From Nocardia spumae (GTDB lineage Bacteria; Actinomycetota; Actinomycetes; Mycobacteriales; Mycobacteriaceae): a stretch of DNA of 64,000 nt. The DNA lies in contig NZ_JAJFZL010000001.1 in NCBI RefSeq assembly GCF_020733635.1, positions 4,402,001-4,466,000 on the forward strand, in the 5' to 3' direction. Below, piece by piece: positions 34,644 to 43,912 of this stretch (positions are counted from its first letter, which is position 1; the number at the start of each line of letters is the position of its first letter). The notes under the pieces are model-generated. The model made no database searches. It worked only from the letters and a program-made list of their open reading frames with translations, and had not been told where the DNA came from. The translations under genes and the position numbers were made by a program.

Positions 34644-36257
34644 TCAGAACGCGGTTCCGCCGGTGGCCGCGCTGCGACCGTGCTTCATGATCACCGCGCC
34701 GACCAGTGCGACCGCCGCCGCGGCAGCGACGAAGTAGAAGCCCAGCTCGTACCCGCGATCGGCGAACAGCAGCGGAATATCCTTGGTGGCCACGTGATTA
34801 CCGGCCACCGAGATCTCGGCGCGTACCGGATTGGCGTTCAGGAACGCGGTGGCCACCGCGATACCGATCGCGGCACCCATCGAGTTCATCACTCCCAGCA
34901 TGCCCGCGCTGATGCCCTGCTGTTCAGCGGGCACTCCCTCCACGATGAGGTTCGGTGTCGAGGCGTAGTACAGGCCGAAGGCGAGACCGTAGACGGCGCT
35001 GATCACCGCGATGACCGGCCAGCTGTGTTCGAAGACGCCCAGGGCCGTCGCGGTCACCGCCATCACGCCCAGGGCCACGATCAGCGGCAACCGCGCACCC
35101 GAGCGACGGATCCAGAATCCGCCGATCAGGCCGGCGATCATGCCGACGATCGCCTGCGCCAGCGTCACGTTCACGGCGAATCCCAGCAGGCTCAGATCGT
35201 CGCCGTAGGTGTAGCCCGGATCGAGGCTCACCTGGACGGCCTGCGCCGGCAAGGTCTGCCCGGTCTGCGCCTGGATCTCGGCGATCGTGCCCTGCACGAC
35301 ACCGGCGGTGACCTCCGAGGCCGGCGGCGACTGGGTCATGTATCCCACCGCGTAGCCCTGATAACCGATCATGAACGAGGCCAGTAGCGCGATGAACAGC
35401 ACGACGCTCACCCGCGGGTTGAACAGCAGTTTCATATCCATGATCGGCTGGCGCACCCGAAGCTCGACGAGCGGAAAGGCGGCCAGCAACACCAGTCCGG
35501 CGATCAGCCATACGAGGGTGGACGGCTTCGACCAACCCCAGTCCTGCCCCTTGTCCAGGTAGATCAGCGTCAGCGTCGCGCCCGCGGCCAGCAGGACCGC
35601 ACCCACCACATCCAGTCGCTGCGGTGTGCGCAGCTTCGATTCCGGCACGATCAGCGCCACCAGCGGAAGCATGATCAGGGTGAACACGAACAGGAACCAG
35701 AAGATCGCCCGCCAGGTGTGGTGATCGACGATGTAGCCGCCGATCAGTGGCCCCGCCACCGCGGAGACGCCCAGACCGGTGGACGCGACACCCAATCCGA
35801 TCGGCACGTACTTGCGCGGCATCAGATCCCGGATCAGGCCGTAGGAGATGATCGCCGTGGCGATCGCGGTGGCCTGCAGACCGCGCCCGAGCAGGAACAA
35901 CATCCAGTTGCTGGTGGTCGCGCACAGTGCGCAACCGATCAGGAAGAGCACCCCGCAGAGCAGGAACATGCGCTTCTTACCCCAGATATCGCTCATCTTG
36001 CCGATCAGCGGTGAGGCCGCGGCGCCGATCACACCGAAGATGATGATCGCCCAGTTGATGTTGGCGCCCTGATCGGGGAACGTCGGCGCGATCTGACGCA
36101 ACGCCGCCGACACCATGACGAACTGCATCGGCGCGACTTCGGTGAAAAGCACGATGACCGCGAGCACCGTGAAGATGCGCAGCGGCGACGCACCGTCGAG
36201 CCGGCCGCTCGTATCGGCCGGCTCCGGCGGTGTCGTGGCTTCGAGGGAGGTGGACAT
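34644..36257 (-). CDS. MFS drug-exporter-like transporter, 14 helices
   Basis: A 537-residue proton-driven transporter of the DHA2 (EmrB/QacA) kind, with about 14 hydrophobic helices. The family loop between helices 2 and 3 reads GKMSDIWGKKRMFL, and motif C is GLGVSAVAGPLIGGYI. A long extracellular loop before the last four helices (TQTGQTLPAQ region) is typical of the group. It probably exports a hydrophobic compound or antibiotic. The ATG at 36257 follows GGAGG. A near-perfect palindrome about 80 bases upstream suggests repression by a TetR-type protein; no such gene is adjacent. Confidence 0.88.
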   Translation of the reverse strand: MSTSLEATTPPEPADTSGRLDGASPLRIFTVLAVIVLFTEVAPMQFVMVSAALRQIAPTFPDQGANINWAIIIFGVIGAAASPLIGKMSDIWGKKRMFLLCGVLFLIGCALCATTSNWMLFLLGRGLQATAIATAIISYGLIRDLMPRKYVPIGLGVASTGLGVSAVAGPLIGGYIVDHHTWRAIFWFLFVFTLIMLPLVALIVPESKLRTPQRLDVVGAVLLAAGATLTLIYLDKGQDWGWSKPSTLVWLIAGLVLLAAFPLVELRVRQPIMDMKLLFNPRVSVVLFIALLASFMIGYQGYAVGYMTQSPPASEVTAGVVQGTIAEIQAQTGQTLPAQAVQVSLDPGYTYGDDLSLLGFAVNVTLAQAIVGMIAGLIGGFWIRRSGARLPLIVALGVMAVTATALGVFEHSWPVIAVISAVYGLAFGLYYASTPNLIVEGVPAEQQGISAGMLGVMNSMGAAIGIAVATAFLNANPVRAEISVAGNHVATKDIPLLFADRGYELGFYFVAAAAAVALVGAVIMKHGRSAATGGTAF

Positions 36258-36337
36258 TGGCGTCCTCCAGGTGACAGGTGAACAAGATGGCGTGAACCGT
36301 GTCACATTCCTGAAGCCCGGAGTATCAGCGAGCCCGG

Positions 36338-36359
36338 TCAGTGGGACCGGTCTCACTGA
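36338..36359. promoter_or_regulatory. 22-bp palindromic operator before MFS gene
   Basis: Outer arms TCAGTG and CACTGA and a central ACCGGT, with only one non-pairing position on each side. Its centre is about 90 bases upstream of the transporter start, within the probable promoter. Confidence 0.55.
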
Positions 36360-36428
36360 TACACCTCTCGATTACCCGTCTCACCGAACCCGGTACCGGC
36401 GGCGACCGGTGCAGGGCACAATGCTGTG

Positions 36429-36503
36429 ATGCTCAACTTGTACTACGGCTTGTTCTACCTACTGCTCGAGGGAGAACGGCTGAGTCACATCCTCGGATTG
36501 TGA
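36429..36503 (+). CDS. possible 24-residue hydrophobic peptide
   Basis: A short frame starting MLNLYYGLFYLLLEGERL, hydrophobic and aromatic-rich at the front. It has no ribosome site. CACAAT (36416-36421) lies seven bases ahead and could be a -10 box for leaderless expression. It lies between the MFS promoter and the end of the mycolyltransferase gene. It may be chance. Confidence 0.2.
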   Translation: MLNLYYGLFYLLLEGERLSHILGL

Positions 36504-36539
36504 ACTGCCACCGCAGCTTTCCGGTGCTGCGAGGGCGGG

Positions 36540-37604
36540 TCAGCCGATATTCGCCGACAGGTCCGGGGCCATCCGGTACACCTCGTCCCGCCAGTTGTTC
36601 CAGGCGTGGATTCCGTAGGCCGGGAAGTCGTAGGCGACATTGCGCGCCCCCAGCGACCCCATGCGCACCTGGAACGACCGGGTATTGGCCAGCGCCAGCG
36701 CCTCGAGACCCATCCCGTTGACAGTTCCGGCGTTCGGCCCGTCGGCCGCGGTCGGCAGACCGCTACCCGCCGAGATCCACAGCCGGGTGTTGTTCTGAAT
36801 CAGCCGGGGCGCGAAGACGAACGGGTCCATCCGCAACCACTGCGGCCCCCACGGCGGAGCCATCGAATCGACGTTGTAGCCGCCGGCATCGAGCATCGCG
36901 ACCCTGATCGCCTCCCGCATACCGGGCGCGGAGATGTTGAGGTAACCGGAGAAGGACCCGGCGAAACTGAACTGATCCGGATGATAGGCAGCCAGCGTCA
37001 ACGCGGCGCTACCACCCATCGACAGCCCGAAGACACCGTTGCGGTCGGCCCGGAAACCCAGCCGGTCACGCAGCGCGCTGCGCAGGTTGCCGGTCAGGAA
37101 GCTCTCCCACTTGTAGGTGTAGGACTTACCCGGACCGCCGGAGAACGCGTCCAGTGCACCCGATCCCGAAGAGGAGCCGGCCGCCGACCCGGATCCGGGC
37201 GGTACCCCCAGGAAGCTCGAGGGCGCGTTCCAGTCCGCGTAGAAGCTGGACTGGCCGCCGACCGGCATCACGACGTTGATATTCCACGAGGTCAGCAGGC
37301 GGGCGATATCGGTTTCGATCTCCCACCCGTTGAGGTCGTCGCGGGCGCGCATCCCGTCGAGGGCGTAGACCACGCGATCGGTGTTGCCGTCGGCCGCCCG
37401 GAAGATCCGGGACTTGACCGGGCCCATATTCGAATCGACCCAGAAGTCGAACCCGGACGGATCGAAGGCCGCGGCCGCCCGCGGTACCTGGCCCGACACC
37501 GCGGCGGTCAGCGGCACGAACACTGCCAGCGCCAGGGTGAGCACGGTCCGCCCGAGCGTCGTGCCGGTGCGGCCGGATCTCGGCCGACGACGCAATCTTC
37601 GCAT
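36540..37604 (-). CDS. mycolyltransferase, antigen 85-like
   Basis: A 354-residue exported alpha/beta hydrolase-fold enzyme that transfers mycoloyl groups to trehalose or arabinogalactan in the cell envelope. It begins with a positively charged signal peptide cleaved near AAAA-FDPSG. The family motifs are present: VVMPVGGQSSFYADW, nucleophile Ser in GLSMGGSAAL, HPDQFSFAGSFSGYL, and a late His in YGIHAWNNWRDE. A Gly- and Ser-rich insertion (about residues 135-155) precedes YTYKWE, which is unusual. The ATG at 37604 has GAAAGG upstream. It is direct evidence that the organism makes mycolic acids. Confidence 0.88.
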   Translation of the reverse strand: MRRLRRRPRSGRTGTTLGRTVLTLALAVFVPLTAAVSGQVPRAAAAFDPSGFDFWVDSNMGPVKSRIFRAADGNTDRVVYALDGMRARDDLNGWEIETDIARLLTSWNINVVMPVGGQSSFYADWNAPSSFLGVPPGSGSAAGSSSGSGALDAFSGGPGKSYTYKWESFLTGNLRSALRDRLGFRADRNGVFGLSMGGSAALTLAAYHPDQFSFAGSFSGYLNISAPGMREAIRVAMLDAGGYNVDSMAPPWGPQWLRMDPFVFAPRLIQNNTRLWISAGSGLPTAADGPNAGTVNGMGLEALALANTRSFQVRMGSLGARNVAYDFPAYGIHAWNNWRDEVYRMAPDLSANIG

Positions 37605-37814
37605 GTAAAAGCACCTTTCGTGATCGAACGCCGCGATCCGCGACCCCCTGACGCATCGAGACGGTGCGCAGTACCACCGCCCGACTCCGGCCTCGGCGGA
37701 GTCGCCGCACTGCGCGTGTCACGCTCGTATCGACCGTTCGACCGGCACCGTTACTGAAATGTGATGTTTACTTCCGAGGCGGCCGTTTCCGCATAACAGA
37801 CATACCGACCGAAC

Positions 37815-39044
37815 CTAGGCGGCGGACGGATCGGACGCCCGCACCCCGGCATCGTCCAGCGCGATCGTGCGAGCCACCTTCTGCGGAGCCCCGCCGATGA
37901 GCCCGCGCCACGGCAGATAGGGCAGCATCCGCACGTTCAGATTGCGGAAGGCGATCATCACTCTGCTGTTCGGCGCGTACCACGCACCCACCCCTTCGGC
38001 GAACTTCTGACAGGCGTCGACCATCGGACGCATGCGCTGTTCGTACCGCGCGAAGGCGATGCGGTGATCACCGGTGGCCGCGGCCAGTTCGGCGGCCAGC
38101 ACATAGGCGCCGACCAGCGACAGGTCCGCACCCTGCCCCGACAGCGGTGAGGCGCAGTACCCGGCGTCGCCGACCAGCGCCACCCGACCCGACGACCAGG
38201 TCTGCATCCGGATCTGCGCCATGGCGTCGAAGTAGAAGTCCGGTGCCGCGGGCAACTCTTCGAGCAACGCCGGCACCTCCCATCCCTCCCCGGCGAAGGT
38301 TTCGGTCAGAATCTCGCGCTGGCGCGCGGTATCACGGTAGTCGTAGTCGAGCGGTTCCGACGCCCACGCGAAAATCGCCTTGGCCTCGGAGTTCGACCGC
38401 GCGCTGTAGCTGCCGGCGATCTTTCCGGGCGAGTTGTAATCCAGTTCCCAATGGTCGAGGCCGAGCACATTGGGGATGGTGTAGATCGAGATGTAGTAGC
38501 CCATGTGCCGCAGGAAGTCCGACTCCGGCCCGAAAACCAGTTTCCGGGTGTTCGAGTGCACTCCGTCGGCCCCGACAACCAGGTCGAAGGTCCGCGGCCC
38601 GGCCTGTTCGAAGACCACGCGCACACCCTCGTCGTCCTGGCTCAGCGCGGCGATCGAGTCGCCGAACAGGTATTCCACGTCGTCGCGGGTCGCCTCGTAG
38701 AGCACTTCGGCCAGATCACCGCGCTGGATTTCGGTATCGCCGTCCGCACCGACGCCGTTGAAGGTCTCACTGTCGATACTCGCCCGCACCCGCCCGGCCG
38801 CATCCACATACGACGTCCCCCGCTTCCCGGTGCTGCGTTCGTGCACGTGCTCCAGCAGCCCCATGCGGCGCACCACCTCGGTGGCCGTACCCAGGACGTC
38901 GATGGCTTGGCCGCCGGCTCGCAGGGAACCGGACTTCTCCACGATCGTCGGTTCGAAGCCGTGGCGCGCGAGCCAGAACGCGAGGGCCGGCCCCGCGATG
39001 CTCGCACCGGAAATCAGGACTCTGCGGTTGCTCATCTGCTGCAT
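37815..39044 (-). CDS. FAD-dependent monooxygenase, TetX-like
   Basis: A 409-residue flavoprotein hydroxylase: dinucleotide motif ISGASIAGPALAFWLARHG, the Arg of the FAD contact region QRGDLAEVLYEA, DG motif VVGADGVHSNTR, and GD motif VALVGDAGYCASPLSGQG. Such enzymes oxidise aromatic or antibiotic substrates with NAD(P)H and oxygen. The start is taken as the ATG at 39044 because a TACCGT box ends six bases before it and there is no ribosome site; the ATG at 39035 is an alternative. It is divergent from a TetR gene, with a perfect palindrome in the promoter. Confidence 0.87.
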   Translation of the reverse strand: MQQMSNRRVLISGASIAGPALAFWLARHGFEPTIVEKSGSLRAGGQAIDVLGTATEVVRRMGLLEHVHERSTGKRGTSYVDAAGRVRASIDSETFNGVGADGDTEIQRGDLAEVLYEATRDDVEYLFGDSIAALSQDDEGVRVVFEQAGPRTFDLVVGADGVHSNTRKLVFGPESDFLRHMGYYISIYTIPNVLGLDHWELDYNSPGKIAGSYSARSNSEAKAIFAWASEPLDYDYRDTARQREILTETFAGEGWEVPALLEELPAAPDFYFDAMAQIRMQTWSSGRVALVGDAGYCASPLSGQGADLSLVGAYVLAAELAAATGDHRIAFARYEQRMRPMVDACQKFAEGVGAWYAPNSRVMIAFRNLNVRMLPYLPWRGLIGGAPQKVARTIALDDAGVRASDPSAA

Positions 39045-39050
39045 GGCACG

Positions 39051-39080
39051 ACGGTACGACAAAATTGCGCAACTGCGCAA
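39051..39080. promoter_or_regulatory. leaderless promoter with TetR operator
   Basis: On the minus strand TTGCGC (39075-39080) and TACCGT (39051-39056) lie 18 bases apart and point to a start at 39044, the ATG of the monooxygenase. TTGCGCAACTGCGCAA (39065-39080) is a perfect 7-2-7 palindrome covering the -35 box and spacer. It lies 38 bases before the divergent TetR gene, so that protein probably represses both genes. Confidence 0.65.
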
Positions 39081-39117
39081 GACGTCCGTCTAATGCGGAT
39101 GCGCTACTCTGTTCGGC

Positions 39118-39726
39118 ATGGGTAATCGCGAGGATCTGCTGGCGGGCGCGCAGCGCTGCCTGTTCGACAAGGGGTACGACCGAACCACCGTGCGCGATAT
39201 CGCGACAGCGGCGGGGGTGAGCATGGCCGCGATCGGCTATCACTTCGGCACGAAGGAGGCCCTGCTGGGCGAGGCGCTGGCACAGGCGACTCGCGAGTGG
39301 GGTGACGACCTCGCCGGAGCCGTCGCGAATTCACCCGCGGCCGCCGATCATGGCGCCCCCCGGTTCGAGGCTCGCTGGGACGCGGTGATCGACAGCATCG
39401 CCGCACATCACGGTCTGTGGTCGGCCACCTTCGACGCGCTGGCCCGGCCGGATATTCGCCGGCGACTGGCGGACAATCTCGGCGAGGCCCGCACCGGCCT
39501 GGCACACCTGCTCGAGGACATCGACGAGCCGGACACCGCGGTGTCCGGCCGCGCGACCGCGCCGTCTTCGGACGCCGATGCGGTCGGCGCCCTGTGCCAG
39601 GTGTTGCTCACCGGCCTGGCCGCCCATCAACTCATCGACGCCCAGAGCACACCCCGCGGGCGCGATCTCGCCCGCGCGATCCGCTTCCTCGCCGCACGGA
39701 TCGATAGTGAGAACGAGCCGGAATAG
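39118..39726 (+). CDS. TetR-family repressor of the divergent monooxygenase
   Basis: A 202-residue regulator with a clear N-terminal helix-turn-helix (TTVRDIATAAGVSMAAIGYHFGTKEALL) and a variable C-terminal ligand domain. It is divergent from the flavin monooxygenase; the palindrome in the gap is its likely operator, which predicts autoregulation and induction by the enzyme's substrate. The ATG lacks a ribosome site. TACTCT (39105-39110) ends seven bases ahead, consistent with leaderless transcription. Confidence 0.88.
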   Translation: MGNREDLLAGAQRCLFDKGYDRTTVRDIATAAGVSMAAIGYHFGTKEALLGEALAQATREWGDDLAGAVANSPAAADHGAPRFEARWDAVIDSIAAHHGLWSATFDALARPDIRRRLADNLGEARTGLAHLLEDIDEPDTAVSGRATAPSSDADAVGALCQVLLTGLAAHQLIDAQSTPRGRDLARAIRFLAARIDSENEPE

Positions 39727-39755
39727 AGATGATCCCGGCACTCCCCGCGCCGGAC

Positions 39756-39836
39756 CTACTTGTCCGGGAAAGACACCGAGAATCCGACGGCGATGAGCGC
39801 GGCGGCGATCACGGACAGAATGGCGATGCTCCACAT
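39756..39836 (-). CDS. 26-residue single-helix membrane peptide
   Basis: A short frame from the ATG at 39836 to the TAG at 39756. The peptide starts MWSIAILSVIAAALIAVG and ends SFPDK: one hydrophobic helix of about 20 residues and a short polar tail. AAGAGG (39843-39848) lies six bases upstream, an excellent ribosome site. Its codons use G or C in most third positions, like neighbouring genes. Function unknown; it could modulate a membrane protein or be a small stress peptide. Confidence 0.6.
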   Translation of the reverse strand: MWSIAILSVIAAALIAVGFSVSFPDK

Positions 39837-39910
39837 GGCGGACCTCTTCGATTGTGGGCCAAGCGGATTCACCATAGCGTGAGCGAGGTCACAGAACGAC
39901 CGGAACGGAA

Positions 39911-40783
39911 TCATTCGGAACCCATTGCGCGCCAGCGCCGCGGCGACACTCCGGCGGTGGTCCGAAATACCCTCGCGAAGTATCCCGGATCGGAAATCCC
40001 TACCCGGCGGGCGATCTCACCGATAGGCAGATCCGTGACCGCCAGCAGGCGGCGCGCCTCCGCCATCCGCCGCTCGATGATCCAATCCTGAACCGTCCGC
40101 CCCGTTCTGCGGCGCACGACGGTGGTCAGATGGCCCGCCGACATACCGACCGCTTCGGCCACATCGCGTAACGACAGTTCCGCACCGAACCGCGCACCGA
40201 TGACATCGAATACCGCCGCCAGCAACGGTTCCCCGTTGCGCCGCAGATCGCCCACCGAGTCGACCGCGATCCGGGCCAGATCGATGAGCAACAACGTCAC
40301 ATAGGCCAGCGCCGCTTCCCGATATCCGTCCTCGCGACGCGCCAATTCCGACTCCAGGGACTCGATCATGCTGTCCCACATCGCTGCCCGCTCGGCGGGA
40401 AGTTCGAGCCGCAACAGGCCACCGCGCCGGCCGTGTAGAAACGGGAACAGCAGAGGATGCGCACGCCAGGCCGGCCACGGCGCCCGTCCCGCGCCGTCGA
40501 GCGCCAGCGGATCGAAGGTCACGACCACACAACCGTCGAGCACCGGCGTTCCCGCCGCGTCGATGACCTCCCCCGCGGCCACGACATACACCGCGTCCGT
40601 CCCCGGATTGCGCAGCAGCGCCGGAAATTCGTGAATATGGCGGTGACCGGTCGTGGACGCCACCGGTACGTCGATGTGCACCACCGATACCGGGGCCACG
40701 GCCGGATCGCCGCGGTAGCCGTAGACCGGCACTCCGTCGCGATGTCGCACCGCCCGGGCCATCTCGAACAGGTCCCCGCTCAT
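39911..40783 (-). CDS. AraC-family transcriptional regulator
   Basis: A 290-residue regulator with an N-terminal cupin-like sensor (GHRHIHEFPALLRNPG) and a C-terminal pair of helix-turn-helix units (LSLRDVAEAVGMSAGHLTTVV and LPIGEIARRVGISDPGYFARVF) ending TTAGVSPRRWR. On the minus strand TATTAT (40790-40795) lies six bases before the ATG, so the message is probably leaderless. It is divergent from a methyltransferase that it may control. Confidence 0.9.
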   Translation of the reverse strand: MSGDLFEMARAVRHRDGVPVYGYRGDPAVAPVSVVHIDVPVASTTGHRHIHEFPALLRNPGTDAVYVVAAGEVIDAAGTPVLDGCVVVTFDPLALDGAGRAPWPAWRAHPLLFPFLHGRRGGLLRLELPAERAAMWDSMIESLESELARREDGYREAALAYVTLLLIDLARIAVDSVGDLRRNGEPLLAAVFDVIGARFGAELSLRDVAEAVGMSAGHLTTVVRRRTGRTVQDWIIERRMAEARRLLAVTDLPIGEIARRVGISDPGYFARVFRTTAGVSPRRWRAMGSE

Positions 40784-40855
40784 GCGCCGATAATAGTCCT
40801 ACTTTTGCCGAATATCCCCCGACAATACTGGCCTCGGCACCGGCACCATCGATTC

Positions 40856-41533
40856 ATGACCGAAAATAATCCACGCCGGGCGACTCGGACCGCGGACGAC
40901 AGCCACGACTATCTGCCCGCCGCGGGCCGGGACTCCCTACTCCCGTTCTACGATCTACTCACCCACCTGGTCGGTATGCCCAAGATCTACGACACCCTCC
41001 TCGACTACGCGGCGCTCCGGCCCGGAGACCAGGTCCTCGAAATAGGGTGCGGTACCGGCAATCTCATCGTGCGCGCGAAGCGAGCCCAGCCCACCATCGT
41101 GGCGGTGGGCTCGGATCCGGACCCACTGGCCTTGGCACGCGCGCAGCGAAAAGCACGCGGACTGATTGGAATCCGCTTCGAGCGCGGATATGCCCAGCGC
41201 CTGCCGTTCCCGGACGGGACGTTCGACCGAGTACTGTCGTCGCTGATGTGGCATCACCTGCCCGACGATGTCAAAACAGCGGCAGCGCAGGAGATCCGGC
41301 GCGTACTGCAGCCGGGTGGCAGCCTGTATCTGGTCGATGTCGGCGGCCACATCACCGCCGCCGACGGGTTCAACGCGCGCCGCGCCCTGCACAACCCCTA
41401 CGTGGCCGACAATCTGGGTGACGGAATCCCGGCACGATTGGCGGCCGCGGGCCTGGACTGCGCCGAGATCGCCTCCCGGAAGCTGCGGCGCATCGGCCGC
41501 ATCACCTACTACCGCGCCTCCCGTCCGGACTGA
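40856..41533 (+). CDS. class I SAM-dependent methyltransferase
   Basis: A 225-residue Methyltransf_11-type enzyme: SAM-binding motif I VLEIGCGTGNLIVRA, acidic loop VGSDPDPLALARA, and the later motif EIRRVLQPGGSLYLVDVGGH. The methyl acceptor is unknown. The ATG at 40856 is chosen because the family N-terminus begins soon after; the frame is open upstream, but there it overlaps the divergent AraC gene. It lies 72 bases from the AraC gene and converges on der with two hairpins between. Confidence 0.85.
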   Translation: MTENNPRRATRTADDSHDYLPAAGRDSLLPFYDLLTHLVGMPKIYDTLLDYAALRPGDQVLEIGCGTGNLIVRAKRAQPTIVAVGSDPDPLALARAQRKARGLIGIRFERGYAQRLPFPDGTFDRVLSSLMWHHLPDDVKTAAAQEIRRVLQPGGSLYLVDVGGHITAADGFNARRALHNPYVADNLGDGIPARLAAAGLDCAEIASRKLRRIGRITYYRASRPD

Positions 41534-41545
41534 CCTCCCCGCGCC

Positions 41546-41578
41546 GCGTCGCTGCCTGTCGAAACCGGGCGGCGACGC
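41546..41578 (+). terminator. hairpin after the methyltransferase gene
   Basis: GCGTCGC (41546-41552) pairs with GCGACGC (41572-41578), with four further inner pairs including one G-T and an 11-base loop. It starts 13 bases after the methyltransferase stop. Confidence 0.45.
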
Positions 41579-41662
41579 GAATGCCGGGCCTGCCCGCCTC
41601 GCCGATCATTCATGCATAGATGCTTATATGTCCGTGAGATAGTGTGTCCTGCGGATAGTGGT

Positions 41663-41690
41663 CGGTGCGGGCCGTGATCGGCCCGCACCG
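41663..41690 (-). terminator. terminator of the parA-der operon
   Basis: A perfect 11-bp stem (core arms GGTGCGGGCC and GGCCCGCACC) with a 6-base loop, 9 bases beyond the der stop codon on the minus strand. Confidence 0.75.
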
Positions 41691-41699
41691 TCACCGTCG

Positions 41700-43142
41700 C
41701 TATCGCTTGGAGCGATCCCGCTTCTCGCGCACACGCACCGAGATACGCACCGGAGAACCGGCGAAACCGAATTCCTCGCGCAGGCGGCGCTCCAGGAAGC
41801 GGCGATAGCCGGCCTCCAGGAATCCGGTGGTGAACAACACGAAGGTCGGCGGCCGGGTGGTCGCCTGGGTAGCGAACAGTACTCGCGGCAACCGCCCGCC
41901 CCGCATCGGCGGCGGCGTGGCGGCGATGACCTCCTTGAGCCAGGTGTTGAGGCGGCCCGTCGGAATGCGCTGATCCCAGGAGTCCAGTGCGGTTTCCATT
42001 GCCGGGACGAGCTTCTGGACGGCGCGGCCGGTGTGAGCGGAGATGTTGACCCGCTGTGCCCACGGCACCCGCACCAGTTCCCGCTCCACCTCACGCTCGA
42101 GCTGATAGCGGCGGTCCTCGTCGACCAGATCCCACTTGTTGAATGCCAGCACCAGGGCGCGGCCGGTGTCGGCCACCATGCCGATCACCCGCAGATCCTG
42201 CTCGGTGATCGGTTCCGACGCGTCGATCAGCATGATCGCTACCTCGGCCGCCTCGATCGCGGCCTTGGTTCGCAGCGAGGCGTAGAACTCGGTCCCGTCG
42301 GCATTGCCGACCTTGCGGCGCAATCCCGCGGTGTCGACGAAACGCCATGTCTTACCGCCCAGTTCGACCAGCGAATCGACCGGGTCGACGGTGGTGCCGG
42401 CGACATCGTGCACCACCGAGCGTTCGTCACCGGACAGCTTGTTCAACAGACTCGACTTACCCACATTGGGTTTACCGACCAGCGCGACACGACGCGGTCC
42501 CCCGCCGCCGACCCCCTCGCGCGGGGTTTCCGGCAGGACGGCCAGCACGTCGTCGAGCAGATCGCCGGTGCCGCGGCCGTGTGCCGCCGAGACCATCCGC
42601 GGCTCGCCCAGGCCCAGCGACCACAACACGGCGGCATCGGCCTCGGCCTTCTCGCCGTCGACCTTGTTGGCGACCAGGATCACCGGAGTCTTGGAGCGGC
42701 GCAACGTCTTCGCCACCGCCTCGTCGGTCGCGGTCGCGCCGACGGTGGCATCCACCACCAGCAGGATCGCGTCCGCGGTATGCATCGCCAGTTCGGCTTG
42801 GCGCGCCACCGATTGCTGTAGCCCCTTGGCATCAGGCTCCCAGCCGCCCGTGTCCTGCACCAGGAATCGGCGTCCGGCCCAGCTCGCCTCGTAGGAGACA
42901 CGGTCGCGGGTGACGCCCGGAATATCCTCCACGACCGCCTCGCGACGACCCAGAATCCGGTTCACCAGTGTCGATTTGCCGACATTGGGACGGCCGACGA
43001 CGGCGACCGTGGGCATCGGCACATGCTCGTGCGCCTCGGCGTCGCCCTCGAAATCGGCGATCTCCCAATCGGATTCGTCGGACCAGATGCCGTCACCGGC
43101 GACGGTGTCGGCATTCGAACTCGGCGTCACACTCGGGCTCAT
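41700..43142 (-). CDS. der: ribosome assembly GTPase Der (EngA)
   Basis: A 480-residue double GTPase needed for 50S subunit maturation. Two G domains in tandem: GRPNVGKST with DTGGWEP and NKVD in the first, GKPNVGKSS with DTAGLRR and NKWD in the second, followed by the KH-like C-terminal domain. An acidic N-terminal extension of about 40 residues precedes the first domain, as in other actinobacteria. The ATG overlaps the cmk stop by four bases (ATGA). The order cmk-der matches M. tuberculosis Rv1712-Rv1713. Confidence 0.97.
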   Translation of the reverse strand: MSPSVTPSSNADTVAGDGIWSDESDWEIADFEGDAEAHEHVPMPTVAVVGRPNVGKSTLVNRILGRREAVVEDIPGVTRDRVSYEASWAGRRFLVQDTGGWEPDAKGLQQSVARQAELAMHTADAILLVVDATVGATATDEAVAKTLRRSKTPVILVANKVDGEKAEADAAVLWSLGLGEPRMVSAAHGRGTGDLLDDVLAVLPETPREGVGGGGPRRVALVGKPNVGKSSLLNKLSGDERSVVHDVAGTTVDPVDSLVELGGKTWRFVDTAGLRRKVGNADGTEFYASLRTKAAIEAAEVAIMLIDASEPITEQDLRVIGMVADTGRALVLAFNKWDLVDEDRRYQLEREVERELVRVPWAQRVNISAHTGRAVQKLVPAMETALDSWDQRIPTGRLNTWLKEVIAATPPPMRGGRLPRVLFATQATTRPPTFVLFTTGFLEAGYRRFLERRLREEFGFAGSPVRISVRVREKRDRSKR

Positions 43143-43912
43143 CTGCGCTCTCCCACCGTAATCTGCTGTGCCACAACCCGGTACAGCTCGTCGATAACCT
43201 GCTCCATGGTCAGCTCGCTGGTGTCGACCCGGACTGCGTCCTCGGCCGGACGCAGCGGTGACACCGCGCGGGTGGAGTCCAGATTGTCGCGGCGCTGCAC
43301 ATCGGCCAGGACCGCCTCGTAATCGTCGCCGCGTCCCTCGGCGATGTTCTGCTGATTGCGCCGGACCGCCCGTGCCTGCGCCGAGGCGGTCAGATAGATC
43401 TTGGCGTCGGCGCCGGGCAGTACGACCGTGCCGATATCGCGGCCTTCGACCACGATCCGCCCGGCCGATGCCGCGATCTCACGCTGCATGGCGACCAGCT
43501 GGGCACGCACCTCGGCGACCGCGGAGACCGCCGACACCGCCTTGGTGACGGCGTCACCACGGATTTCGGAGGAGACGTCCTCGCCGTCGAGTTCGATGAC
43601 CTCACGACCCGGATCGGTACCGATGGTCAGCGGCAGATCTTTGACCGCGGCCGCGATCGCGGCCTCATCGGCAAGTTCAACACCGCCGCGCAGCACCTGC
43701 AGCGTGGCGACTCGATACATGGCGCCGGTGTCGAGATATCGGGCGGCGAGCCGGGCGGCCAGCCGGCGCGACACGCTCGACTTGCCGGTGCCCGACGGGC
43801 CGTCCATAGCGACCACGAGCGCCGAACCCGTGCTGTCGTCCTCGCCGATGCCGGATGCACTCACGTCGCGGCCTCCTCGGATCCGATCGTCCAGCATTTC
43901 CACACCACTCAC
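43139..43912 (-). CDS. cmk: cytidylate kinase
   Basis: Phosphorylates CMP and dCMP with ATP. The P-loop is [10 protein letters not shown], the dinucleotide site follows in YLDTGAMYR, and the conserved motifs [11 protein letters not shown] and RRDNLDSTR are intact. Length 257 residues from the GTG at 43912, which overlaps the rluB stop as GTGA and so points to translational coupling. The first 30 or so residues are not conserved in the family, so a later start is possible. It ends overlapping der. Confidence 0.96.
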   Translation of the reverse strand: MSGVEMLDDRIRGGRDVSASGIGEDDSTGSALVVAMDGPSGTGKSSVSRRLAARLAARYLDTGAMYRVATLQVLRGGVELADEAAIAAAVKDLPLTIGTDPGREVIELDGEDVSSEIRGDAVTKAVSAVSAVAEVRAQLVAMQREIAASAGRIVVEGRDIGTVVLPGADAKIYLTASAQARAVRRNQQNIAEGRGDDYEAVLADVQRRDNLDSTRAVSPLRPAEDAVRVDTSELTMEQVIDELYRVVAQQITVGERR

